A stretch of 64,000 nt of DNA from Certhia americana (taxonomy: Eukaryota; Chordata; Aves; Passeriformes; Certhiidae): the NCBI GenBank assembly GCA_018697195.1, contig JAGMWU010000068.1, positions 26,918-90,917 of the forward strand, given 5' to 3'. Each line of letters opens with the position of its first letter. Positions within the stretch are counted from its first letter, which is position 1. The notes below the pieces were generated by a model that made no database searches, had not been told where the DNA came from, and saw nothing but the letters and a program-made list of their open reading frames with translations. Position numbers and translations under genes: made by a program. Below, piece after piece: positions 32,953-47,511 of this stretch.

Positions 32953-34779
32953 TAGAGGATCACTCTTTATCATCAGCTGTACCATCCCTTCAGGAATTGA
33001 GGTGCTAATCCCTAAGTATTCCTCAAAACCGAGACATCCTCTTTCATTTTCCTCATACTCAGTAACCTCTGCCACTGGAAGGAGACAGCTGTGATTTTCT
33101 TTGGCAGCACTGGAAAAATTCAGCAGGGAAGGATCATAATACACTCACCCAGTTTCTGCTCCTCTTTTCCCAAGTGTCTATTTTTGGCTGCTCTTGGAAA
33201 TCAATACCCCTGGACTGACTCATCACCACAGAGCTCCTCTCATACTCCTAGAAAGTAGAGCTTCCCTGTTGGAATGGGGGGTGGGAGTACAGACAGCACC
33301 AAATAAATAGAGGAAAAATATTCTGTCAGTGAAATTCCCGTATCAGTGGTCCTCTGTGCAATGCCTCTTTGCTTTTGCCATTGAAAATTAGACCTCACCT
33401 AGTATTTGGCTAATCTCATGTAACTAGTGAGATACCATTTTCATTTATCTATTTCTAAACATAAAGGATTCCTGAAATCCTTGGGAAAAAAAAAAAAAAG
33501 CTCTTTTTTTTCCTTAAGTAAAATCCAACTATATTATTTTTGTGTAAATTTTATTACTTGCAATGAAACCAGGGCAGATTTTCCACTCTCTTTTTTCCTT
33601 TTTTTTTTTCCTGTCAGATATGAAAATATGCAACATAAAAGAGGATGTGAATGATTTATTTTTCTCCTCTAAAAAGAGCATCTACTTGTGAAATTCAGGT
33701 TGGGCTACAGTTCCAGCATTAAAATTCCCAGGACTTTCAAAATTAAAAAAACCAAGCTGCATTTGGTGCGCCAGTGCTATTTTCTCTTCCCCTTCCTCCC
33801 TATTTTTTAATTCTTATACAAAAAAAACAAATTCATAGAAACAAGGCTCCTTATGAAGAGACTTTGCCTTCTCTGGGGCCACCCTTTAAACACTTGGCTT
33901 TAAATGGCTTTAAGAGGAAGAAGGGAAGGATTAGATTAGATATTGGGAAGAAATTTATCCCTTTGGGGGTGGTACAAATCTGTTTTTTTATTAATCCCAT
34001 TTTAGACAGCTTTGTGTTATCTCACTTAAGAGTAACCACCTAAAATTTTGGAATTTATACTGCTCATCCAGGCTTTCTTTCTCTGACCTGCCTGGAATTC
34101 ATCCTGGCATCAGCAGAAATGTGTATTAACTTTTGCGAAGTTACGGTTAAATTATGTGCTTTTTCTTGGAAGGTTAAAATAATACCCAGAATTCCTTTTT
34201 TAGCAGACTGAGTCCAATTCTAATTCAAGTTTCAGGTAAATAAGAAGTGTGAGGGGAATTGTTTGGAAAATCTAAAGATATTTGGCTTTGAATATTTAAA
34301 AACAATGCTCATGGCTTGCTTTCCATCAATTACTTAAGAATTTATCAGCCTCAGGAAAGTAAACACACTAAGTATTGTGAGAAATCCCAGAATCATATTT
34401 GATACTTAATTTTAAACTTGGAAAACTAAAAATCTTTTGTCCAGAGAAAGTACTTCCTTTGTTTGCCAGCTCTGTCATATCCTCTATAGAGAAAGGAATA
34501 TCATTTTTATGTATTTTATCATATTTCTGTGGCCTGTTCTGCTGTCAACAAATATCTTTCAGGCCCGTTCTCATCCTGCTTTCTTGATGATTTCATCACT
34601 TACATGTATTTTTCCATTTTCTCATTTTGCCTTTAGACCACAAGCTCTTGTTTCTGTCCTTCCCACAACATAATTAGGGTTTTATTTCTACTTAATTGTG
34701 TTACGAAATGCTTGTTGGTGCTTATGGGAATGTCCATTCTGAAGAAGGGACAGCTCCAGGGAAACCTTAGAGCCCCTTC
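32953..34779. other. AT-rich gene-less stretch
   Basis: No coding sequence is recognised. It has short A- and T-runs (about 33484-33499, 33599-33610) and a tiny CR1-like patch at about 33930-33975. Confidence 0.4.
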
Positions 34780-35027
34780 CAGTGACAAAGGGAATGGCTT
34801 CAAGCTGGCAGAAGGTGCATTTAGATGGAATATTGGGGAAAAATATCTTCCCTGTGAAGGCGGCGTGGCACTGGGATGGATTTCCATGGGAAGCTGCAGC
34901 TGCCCCATCCCTGGCAATGCCGCAGGCCAAGCTGGATGGGACTTGGAGCCATCTGGGATAGTGGGAAGTGTCTGTGCCCATGGAATGTGATGGCTTTTAT
35001 GACCCCTTCCAACCCAAACCAGGCTGT
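34780..35027 (+). repeat. CR1 LINE 3' fragment (plus sense)
   Basis: 'caaagggaatggcttcaag' through 'gaccccttccaacccaaacc' is a CR1 3' region. Confidence 0.8.
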
Positions 35028-35219
35028 TAATCTGTGATAATCAGGGCTTTTATAAACACTGTAAGTGGTGATTTCTCAGAGGAGCCAAATGTTCTGGGTA
35101 TGACTGTCCCTTATAAAACTTTAGACGCAATTCGACTCTTCTGTTGCAACATCCTGTGTCTGGCACAGTTTTCATTGGGATTATCTCAGTGTGCGCTCCT
35201 CTTTACACAGCCCTGGGCA

Positions 35220-35750
35220 CCGCCGTCCCTCATTCCCCCACTTAAAGGGGGTTGTGAGGGAACGATTCCCCCGCGGCCATGACACCCGCCCGTGACCCCC
35301 CCCGCTGACGTCATCTCCACGAGACACCGATGCCCGACCCCGACAGCGCTGGGGTGGCGGACACCACGCTGTAGGTCCGCGAGTGTCCGTGAGGAGACAG
35401 CAGTGGCGGAATTGCCCCCGCCAATCCGCGGAGAAGTCGCCGGTCGGCACCGCTTCGCCGTCGCGCCGCTGGGACTACAACTCCCGGCGTGCCCCGGGGC
35501 AGCGGCGCACGGAGCGCGCTGATTGGCCCGTGGGGGGAAGCGCAGCGCGGGCGCCCCCACGTGGCTGCTCGGCCGGGCCGGGCCCCCCCGGACAAACCGG
35601 GATAACCCGCGACAATTCCACGGGCCTCTCCCGCATACCTGGAGGGAGGCCGTGCTGAGTCTGGTGGCTGGGAACGGGGCCAATCCTTCCCTCGCCTCCC
35701 CAGCAGGGAGATTCCTCCCTTTCCAGGTAGGTGAGGTGGAAGAGTCACCT
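35220..35750. promoter_or_regulatory. CpG-island promoter, gene unidentified
   Basis: A sharp switch to CpG-rich sequence inside an AT-rich region. Recognisable elements: a perfect CRE TGACGTCA (35306-35313); actacaactcccggcgtgc (35474-35492), which matches the ZNF143/SBS promoter motif; an inverted CCAAT box ATTGG (35522-35526); and an E-box CACGTG (35558-35563). A strong splice donor CCAG|GTAGGT on the plus strand at 35726/35727 suggests a first exon of a plus-strand transcript. An AATAAA at about 35971 offers an alternative short unspliced end. No conserved protein could be read from either strand, so the product may be a non-coding RNA or a gene whose coding exons I failed to see. Confidence 0.65.
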
Positions 35751-35989
35751 GGAAGGGTGCTGGGAGTTGTGACCAGCCTCTCAGGGCCCTGTTTGTTGAT
35801 GGCAATCTTAGTGCTGAAACACGATGGGAATATTAACAAAGCTTCTGGAATCTTCATGGAGAGAGGTGTAAAGGACAGCATCCCTCACAGAGCAGCTGAA
35901 CTGAAATTACAGCTAATTAACCTTTCATTTATTCCCTGATTTATGGGCATAACACAAGTTTTTGCAGGTGAAATAAAGATGCTTTTTAA

Positions 35990-37597
35990 ATGAATCATGA
36001 TGTTCTTAGTTTGGTTCTTGTAAATATCAGGCAAATCATGTTGTCTGAAAATGGAATGTTACCTCATTCCTGAGGAGGAGGAAGAATAAAAGTCATGTGA
36101 TGGTTGGGAAGAGATCCCACCCACTTCCCAATTCCTCACCCTCGAGGTCTGGTTGCTTTTGGAGGTGTTGTTCCTCAATCCTTATACTCCCACCTGATAG
36201 GGGAGCAGGAACTGCCTGAAACAGAGAAATCTGTCTGGTTTTGGCAGAGGGTGATACGAAAGGGGTAGAATTGTCTTCTCCCAATTTCCTTTTCTGGAAA
36301 AAGCCACTTCTGAAAGACCTGGAACAAGAAGAGAAAGTTTCCAGCTGAAGTAAAGGTAATGGTGGTGTGACTTTCTCTTCCTAGTCCTTGGCCTCTCTGT
36401 GCACTGGTGCTTCTCACACTGGATCTGGCTGTAAAAACACAGATTGTCAGTCCCCTTCCTCCTTCTTTTCCAATCCCTGCAATTCCCAGCTGTGTTCCCA
36501 TCCTTGTCACTTGTAGGTCAGTGAAGTGGCTGTGTGGTGTTTTAGGTTGAAATAAATTTAAGAAGTGCTCCTTCATCTGGATTGAGCTGCTTTCCTGGAC
36601 TCTGGAATACAGCAAGGAGGGGTTGAACCTTTTCCACCTGAGGAATTTTGTGTTGACAAATTTTTTCACCACAGCAAGGCTGGTGATTTGAAGGAGCAGG
36701 GTTTCCAGCAGAAAACTCTGGAAGTAGATGTTTTCTCCTGTCCAAGGCTGACAACCTCCCTCTTGAAATACTTATATTTATGTGGACGGAAGTATTACTC
36801 CAGAGTAAATCAGAGTAAACATGGGCAGGGAATAAAGTGGGAATTGCCTTTTACAGGCAGAGTCCTTTGCTAGTTAAACCTGGCTGAGGCAGGGATACAG
36901 GCACTCTGGAATTCCAATAAAAGCCTGGTAACTTTTTTTGCGTGGTCATGCTGAGGCTGCTGGTCTTGACTGAACAAAGTTCCCTGAATTAAGTAACAAT
37001 GCTGCAATTCTGGCTTCTTTTTTCTTCCCCAGTCAGAGACTCTGTTTTCCTTGGTGACCTCAGAGAGATCCTCGTGATTTCGCACCCCTCTGCTCCCACC
37101 CAGGCTGTTGTTTCAGCTGGTGTCAGCCCATTGCTCAACCTGCACCTCCTGACTGGAGAAATGCTTTGTCAGAGAACTCTTCCCTTCTGGGCCTGGCTGA
37201 ACATCCTCCCTGCTCCTCGGGGTCTTGGTGGAATTCTCTGTGATCACCCTTTGCCCTCGAGTCGCTGAGCTCCTCCATGTGTCTTGTAACTCTGGAGCTT
37301 TCAGACCCATCCAGGGGCCAGGCCAGCCCTAGAAACTGCTTAAAAAATGTTGTTTTCTGCTAAGTTCACAGCCTGCAGACACACTCTAAGGGGTCAGCAG
37401 GGTGGCTGGAGACAGGGAAATGAGACAGATGAGGTGTGGAGGTGTTTGTGTGAGGAATGCAGCCTTTTTGGCTGTGGGAGTGTTTCATCTTCTTTCCTCT
37501 GAGCCTCCTGTGGGTTGTGCCCCTTCTCAGAAGGAACCAAGAGCACCAAACACCAGGCAAGGAAGGGCCTGGCCTGTTCTAAGTACGTGCGGAGCAG

Positions 37598-37629
<32 letters not shown>

Positions 37630-40600
37630 CACTCGTCAGACTGGAAAGTTCCTGATTTGAGTTTCAGTCTTGGTCATCGCTGCCTATTTAGACAGGTTTG
37701 TGGCCATGCATGACTGAGCAAGCTTCTCATAGAGCAACTGGGTGGAAGATTCCTTAGGCCAGGCAGAGCATTCCTCTGGCTGTAGTCTGAGGGGAGGCTG
37801 AGGGCTTTGCCTCCACAGCTTTTAGTGGGAGCATCTTCCCAGGACACTGACCACAAACCCAGATGGCCAAGGTAGTCTGCCTGGGGTTGAGGGTTCTGCC
37901 CAGCCCAGCAGAGCATCTGACACAGCCATGTGTGATTGCTGAGGGGTTCCTGTGGCTGCCCTTCCCTGATATCTCCCTGTTCCAAAGAGTGGGTTGGCCT
38001 CTCTGTCACTGCTTTATTGCCTGCTGGAATGCTGATATCTGGGGGCATGGCCCAACATCTGCTGAGCTGAATATGATGACTTCTGCACAGTCCTGAAGTC
38101 CAAATCCCATTCAAAGTGCCACAGCCATTTCTTGCTCCAACAGAGATGATTTTCCCTGTTTTATCTCTGTCTCTCTGTGCAATTTCCTTGCTTCCCACCC
38201 CCCACTTTGTTCAGTGTGCAGAGAAAGCACCACTGGGCCACTTCCCCACCTTGAGGAAGGAGCTGTGTCCAACTCCTCCAGAGGTGACTTTGCAGGACAA
38301 CATTCCACACTTCAGCACTGCCTGGCTGCTCCACAAGCAGCACACAGAGAATTAGGCCCAACTTGAGCCCTTTGAGCTGCTTTTCAGTATTTTTATTTCG
38401 ATGCCAAGGGCCCAAACGTGACTTAGGAGGAAGTTACACCCAGCATGAAAGGTGGATGTGGGTGTGGAAGCTGTGGAGTTGTGGCTGCACCTCTGTATGA
38501 ACCACAGCAGTCTTTTCAGTGTCCCCTCACAGCACAGCAGAGCAGGAACCAGCTTTTCCCAGATAAAACTCTCTGTGTGTCTCACCTTCTGCTGAGAACA
38601 TCCCTCTACATCAACTGAATCCCTTCACTTCTTCAGAATAAGCCATGGAATGAGTTCCTGGAGAGACCTGCTCAGCAGTTTGGGGGTGCCCCCCCACCCA
38701 TCCGGCCCAACAGAGATCAGGCATGGGCCACTGCTTGGTTTTGTGGTGTTTTATCAGGCTGCTGCATGTCCTTTAACTGCCAGCTCCTTGTAAAAGCTTG
38801 TTTCTTCTCCTCATGCTTGAGAGCATTTGCTGCTCATCCCTTTTTTGGGTAGCTGAGTATAAAAGCAGCCTCCTCTAAGAGATTTAGTGTATGCTCAAAC
38901 TCAGTGCTGCACTAAATCCAAGGAACACCTTTGTGCATCCTCACAAAATGACCTGATGGCCTCAGGGGACACACACCTGTTTGCCTCTTTGATTCCCAAG
39001 TAAAATTTCTTAAAAAAAAAAAAAAAAAAAAACCAAACAAACCAAAAAAAACCCCCCAAAATTTCATCCGTGTATCTAGAATCAAAGCTGCCTGGTGATC
39101 TATTCGGGCTTGAACATTCATCAGCGTTTTCCAGGGAAATTCATGGTCAGAGGAAGGTGATTTTTGTGGTGTATTGAGAAATTTCCCTGTACTTGTTGAC
39201 TTTAGATGGGTGGTCTATTTGCAATTTTTGTACAGTATTTGAAGAAAAAGTTCAATACAACAGAAACAGGGGACAGGAACGATCCCTACCCCCTTGTTTT
39301 TTAAAACTCTGTAAATCTGAGAGAGGAAAAAAAAAAAGTGGATGGCACCATGGGAGGATCATGACAGTAGAGCAAATATTGTGGATTGTGGCCTGTGGTG
39401 TAATGTCAACATCAAACTTATTGTGCTTTTTGCAGCTTGGTATATCCATGTTGTGAAAGCTCCTGTACATGCACCCAGGGCACAGGCTACCTTTGGAGTG
39501 AGGGATGGAGCTTTTCCCTCACAGATAGTGAAGTTAGTCTGGAAATTAGTTTAAAAAGGGATGATACACGCAAGTAAATTCACAAGATCCTGCTTCTGGC
39601 TATGCTGACAGAATTACTGTATTATTAACATTGTTCTTCTTCACTCTCTTGGCTCTAAGTGTATTTTTACAAGGCTTGTAAAAGAAATAAAAATAAATTA
39701 AAGGGTATTCCGGCCAAATTAGAGAATTGTAATCTCCTACAGCATTTTGTTTAGACTGTGTAAAAATACTCCAGAGAGAAAAAGTCCTGTGTCACAACTT
39801 AGAAGTTTGTCTGTCTAAAGAGGGTTTTATACTCCTTGTCTACAAAGTCTTGTAGTACAAAGCTACAGATTATTCTGTGTTTGGGACTTTTTTCCTGCAT
39901 AAAAAACAGCTTCGTGTTCAGTCTCCAAAGCAGATTTCCCGGCAGAACTTCAAACGTCCTTTGTCCGTGTCCCTTTGGAGAGTGTTTCCAGGAACCAGCA
40001 GCTCTGTGCACCGCAGTCATTTGCATTCTGTGCTGTAAGTACCCAGTGAAAACTTGTTGCCTAAATCCCGGGTTTCCCACTTGGAAAAATTCAGGCACCT
40101 AAAAGAAATGAACTGTAAAGTTTGCAGCGAGTGTTTTGCTGCCCAAGGAGCGACAAGAAGGAGTTTTTAGTTAAACTCCCAAAGCAAGTGGAGCCCAGAT
40201 GTTTTTAGTAAACAACTTTCAAAACTCACAGTTGAGACTAGTGTCAAATTTCCCGACACATGATCAACCTTGGAGCCAAGTTTAGAGTTGCTTTTGTGTT
40301 TACACAAGGTCTGGAAGCTGAATGACACTGAAGTTTGTGGATGGAGTGGAGGTTCTCCATAACAAATATTTGACTGGATGCAATTTCTCTTATTTACAGG
40401 ACTTTGAGCTTTGGGGGGGGTGGAAATTACTGTATTTTTGTTGATCTTACATTTGAGGCATATTCAGCACTGCTCACTGGAATTGGAACAGTTACTGATT
40501 TTTAACTGGGATCGGTTATTATTGTGGCCATTCAACCAGCATGGCAAAATTAAGTGTTTTAAAGCTAGAGGTGAGCCATTTCTACAGGTCAGAAATGAAA

Positions 40601-41394
40601 TCTGTGCATTCCTGGACATTCTGGCTCTCTGCTCACACCAACACAGCCCTCTCACTGAAGGTCTAACTGGATGCCTAAGCCACATGCCAAGGTTTCTGCT
40701 CAGGGACTGTATCAGCAAAGATCTGTCTCAGGATGTACTCTGGGCAAACACTGCCCAGTATTTGTTAAGGAGCCCTGTTTTCTGCCCCTTTGGAAAGGTC
40801 ATGCAGGAGGAGGGCATGGGTAGAGTCAGGATAAATACTAAAGTTCAGGTAGGAGCCATGAAAACTTTACCTTTGGATATATCTTGATCTCTGACCTAAT
40901 AACTTTCTGTATCATATGCAGACACTCACCAAAGAAGCTCTGATTATTTCTGCAAGCTCAAAACTCAGCCTTACTATCCCTAAATCGGAGGATTTTGCTG
41001 TCTGTGCCCTGTGTACAGTAGCTAAGCTGTAAACAAGAGAACTTGCTCCATTGTTCTGATGGGATATCATCCAAGGGAAAACAGGGATTGTCTTCAACAA
41101 TTTGAAGCTTGTGTAGGCAGACAATACACTGATTTTGCCTGTGGGCAGCATGAACATGCTTCTACTTCAGTCCAAGAAAGCAGCTGAGTGGGACATGAAT
41201 TCAAAATCCACACACGCTGCCGAGAGGATGGGGAAGGCCCTGGGCAGCTGGGACTGGTGAAGGGTAAAAAAGTATTAAAATAAGGGAAGAATTTCTCCCT
41301 AAGCAGTAAAGAATTTTTTTCTAAAGCGCATCTTTGGAAAGAAGCCTGCTAAAAGCATCACCTTGCTCAGGCTGGGCTTTCCATCAAGTGGCTT
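35990..41394. other. Long stretch without recognised genes
   Basis: Exons of a transcript from the 35.2-35.7 kb promoter could lie here, but no open frame shows a domain or family signature. Simple sequence includes a 30-nt T-run (37600-37629) and an A-run with A/C-rich tail (about 39012-39060). Confidence 0.45.
37600..37629. repeat. Poly(T) run of 30 nt
   Basis: An uninterrupted run of T, with no recognisable retroelement body immediately adjoining it. Confidence 0.9.
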
Positions 41395-41615
41395 TCACAT
41401 TTAGGACGGAATTCTCCCCTGTGAGGGTGCTGAGGCCCTGGCACAGATTTCCCAGAGCAGCTGTGGCTGCCCCTGGATCCCTGGAAGTGCCCAAGGCCAG
41501 GTTGGATGGGGCTTGGAGCAGCCTGGGACAGTGGGAGATGTCCCTGCCCACAGCAGGAGTGGAACAGGATGATGTTTAAGGTCCCTTCCAACCCAAACCA
41601 TTCAGGGATTTTATT
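41395..41615 (+). repeat. CR1 LINE 3' fragment (plus sense)
   Basis: 'gaggccctggcacagatttc' through 'cttccaacccaaaccattc' marks CR1. It is the last CR1 copy before FTH1. Confidence 0.85.
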
Positions 41616-42763
41616 ACAAATGCATTTTCACGAAGAGCAGCACAAAATAAAAGGAGACCTGAACTGAGCCATGAGGAAACAATATGAAGTAAAGCTGAAA
41701 TTAAAACAGTAATTTGAGACAGGAAAGATCTGGGAATGGCTGGACCTAACACCATATAACAGCAGCGTGATGAATTCTTCACCTTGCTCAGCAAGACATG
41801 ACCCCCATGGCCATGCAATCCCGTGTTTCCCCTCCTGCCCACATAAATCTGCTGTCATCAAACACAATGTGCATTGTGCAACTCCAGAAAGCAGAATTTG
41901 GGACTTCCCTAATCCTACTGATGTGCGATCACGAGTGGCACAGACTGTCCCAGCTGTAGAAGAAATATTCCTGTTACAAACTTTGCAATTATGGAGGTTT
42001 GTTTGATGTTCCTGTTGTGAAGACACTCCACTGTGAACACAGTAATAAAGAAAAAAATAATTAAAGAAAAAAAAAAAGTCTGCCTAGCAGCTACTTGTTT
42101 TTCTTTTTGTTGTTTTTGGTTTTGGTTTTTTTGGGTTTTTTTACATAAGCATTTATGTGGGAGGAGAACAGGAGATTTGAAATGTACCTGGCAGCCTGCT
42201 GAAGCATAGGTATGACCCACGTTATCTTATAGATCTTAATTACTTGTGATGGTTAACCGACAGGAGCAGCAGAAAACCCTGAAACAAAGGCAGGCCGAGG
42301 CTCCCTGTTCCCTCCAGGGCATTTGGAGTGTCTGGAAAAGTGCTCTGGGGCTGGCCTTTACCCACACACAGGCTCTTGTGCAGTCACGCGTGGCACATCC
42401 CACAGTGCCGGGAAGGGGCAAAGGCTGGATAAAAAACGTGTAGAAAGAACTGGTGAGAGGAAAACAATTATTTAAGCTGAGTTTATGGTCTGAGTATATA
42501 CAGGAAAAAATTTTCAACTGAGTTTGCAGGCTGAGTACGTAGAAGAAAAACTCTTTATTCTGAGCTAACAGGATCAGTAAATTGTATTTCTGATGGATTT
42601 CAGCAGGAACATTGACTTGGGAAGAACCAGGGCTGATTGCTGGCTTGGGAAAAGCCGAGATTGGGGTGTTCAGTGCTATGGGATGATCTCAGTTTAAGCT
42701 GTTTCTATTCCCTTGTAATCTGGTTAAAGTTTAAGAAAGCGGAATCTAAAAGACTCCAGTTGC
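41616..42763. other. Upstream flank of FTH1, nothing coding recognised
   Basis: T-rich simple sequence lies at about 42098-42142. No gene is recognised. Distal FTH1 control elements could lie here but none is evident. Confidence 0.4.
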
Positions 42764-42865
42764 TTATTGCAAATTAATGACTGAACTGAATGACTGAAGA
42801 AACCGAAGTTTATTGTAAATTAATGACTGAATGACTGAAGAAGCCGAAATTTATTGAAAATAAAT
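42764..42865 (+). repeat. Short tandem duplication, ~45-bp unit, 2.3 copies
   Basis: Unit 1 is 42764-42808 and unit 2 about 42809-42849 (it lacks a few bases, about one 'ctgaa'). A partial third starts at about 42850. The unit contains 'ttattgcaaattaatgactg' and 'atgactgaagaaaccgaa'. It lies about 500 bp upstream of the FTH1 TATA box. Confidence 0.8.
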
Positions 42866-43009
42866 GTGGCACACACCAAGTGACTGGGATAGCATTAAAA
42901 AGCAGCTTAAACAGCCATCTCATTACCAGCAAGGTCAGTTTTTTGACACTTGGCCCTCACTTTCTAGATTTAACTTGGATTTTAGGAACTTCTTTTTCTC
43001 ACGGGGAGT

Positions 43010-46520
<3,511 letters not shown>

Positions 46521-46670
46521 AGCCTTGCCAAGAGCCATGCTGTGGGTTTCAGTGGGACTCCTACTTACTGTCCAGCCGTGCATGCAGCTTCAGCTACCTA
46601 GATAAACAGTTCCATACTCTGTACCAAATATCCTCCCCTCTCTTTGTGTTTTATGTACTGCCCTCCAGCC

Positions 46671-46676
46671 AATAAA
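46671..46676 (+). terminator. FTH1: FTH1 poly(A) signal
   Basis: AATAAA 151 nt after the stop codon, followed within 20 nt by GT-rich sequence (gtgacttggttcc). Confidence 0.9.
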
Positions 46677-46888
46677 GTGACTTGGTTCCAGCTGGCTTTT
46701 CCTGTTTAGTTTGGAGGGAGAGCAGGCAGCTGTAGTGAAGGCAGTGGGAGGTCAATTTGTCATGTGACATGGGGGATTTGCAGCTGCTGCTGAAGGCGGA
46801 AGTAGGAAAATCTCTGTGGTTTCTTTAAATTCCTTGCAGGGAACTAAAATGAGGAAATGAAACCAAGGTCCTGGGCTTGAGCCTTGCT

Positions 46889-46894
46889 TTTATT
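46889..46894 (-). terminator. BEST1: BEST1 poly(A) signal (candidate)
   Basis: AATAAA on the minus strand about 620 nt past the BEST1 stop at 47512. It is the only canonical hexamer I see between the two genes on this strand, and would place the BEST1 3' end near 46870. Confidence 0.6.
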
Positions 46895-47511
46895 TTCTGA
46901 GGGTGGGCAGTAAAAATCAGCTGAGTGGTGTCTGCTGCCATCCAGCTTTCTCTGAGCACTGTCAACTCTGTGGTGGGGGGTGTGGATCTTCAGAAGGAAG
47001 CAGTGTGCTGGGCAGATGCTGCAGCTGCCTGTGCTGGCAGGCCCTTACCCTGCCTTATCCCAGTACTGGAAAACACTAGCCAGACAGGACTGGAAGAGGC
47101 AATGTGGGACTGCGTCACAAGTGATGGGGCATTCTTCAATTCCTTACTTTTCCCTGGAGTGTTTTGTTAGGAGTGCAAGTCCTGCCTGAGGCAGGACTCA
47201 AGTTCTCATTCTTGCTATGAGGAGGAGGGAAGTATCCACATTAACTGTGCTCCTGTTCTGGGCTACACCTGGCTGGTCAGGCTGGTACTGCAATATTTAG
47301 CACTCAAAGTCTTGTTCTCTTGCTACGGATGGGGATTTTTGGTGGTTTCGTTCTTGTTGCAACACGAGTTGTGCCTGCTGCTGTAGCTGAGGCCAGCAGC
47401 ATGTCTGTAGTGCTGGTTTCAGCCCAGGCTGGCTCCAGCTGCATGTCCAGCACCTCTGTTTGGCTGAGTGCCAGGATAAGGCAGGTATCCCATGGGTCCA
47501 TGGATTCTCCT

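Noticed and set aside
35186..35939. Long open frames on both strands across the 35 kb CpG island
   Set aside because: Low stop-codon frequency in GC-rich sequence explains them; no conserved motif was seen.
35990..43000. INCENP, a neighbour of FTH1 in human
   Set aside because: No INCENP-like coding sequence was seen in any frame in this interval.
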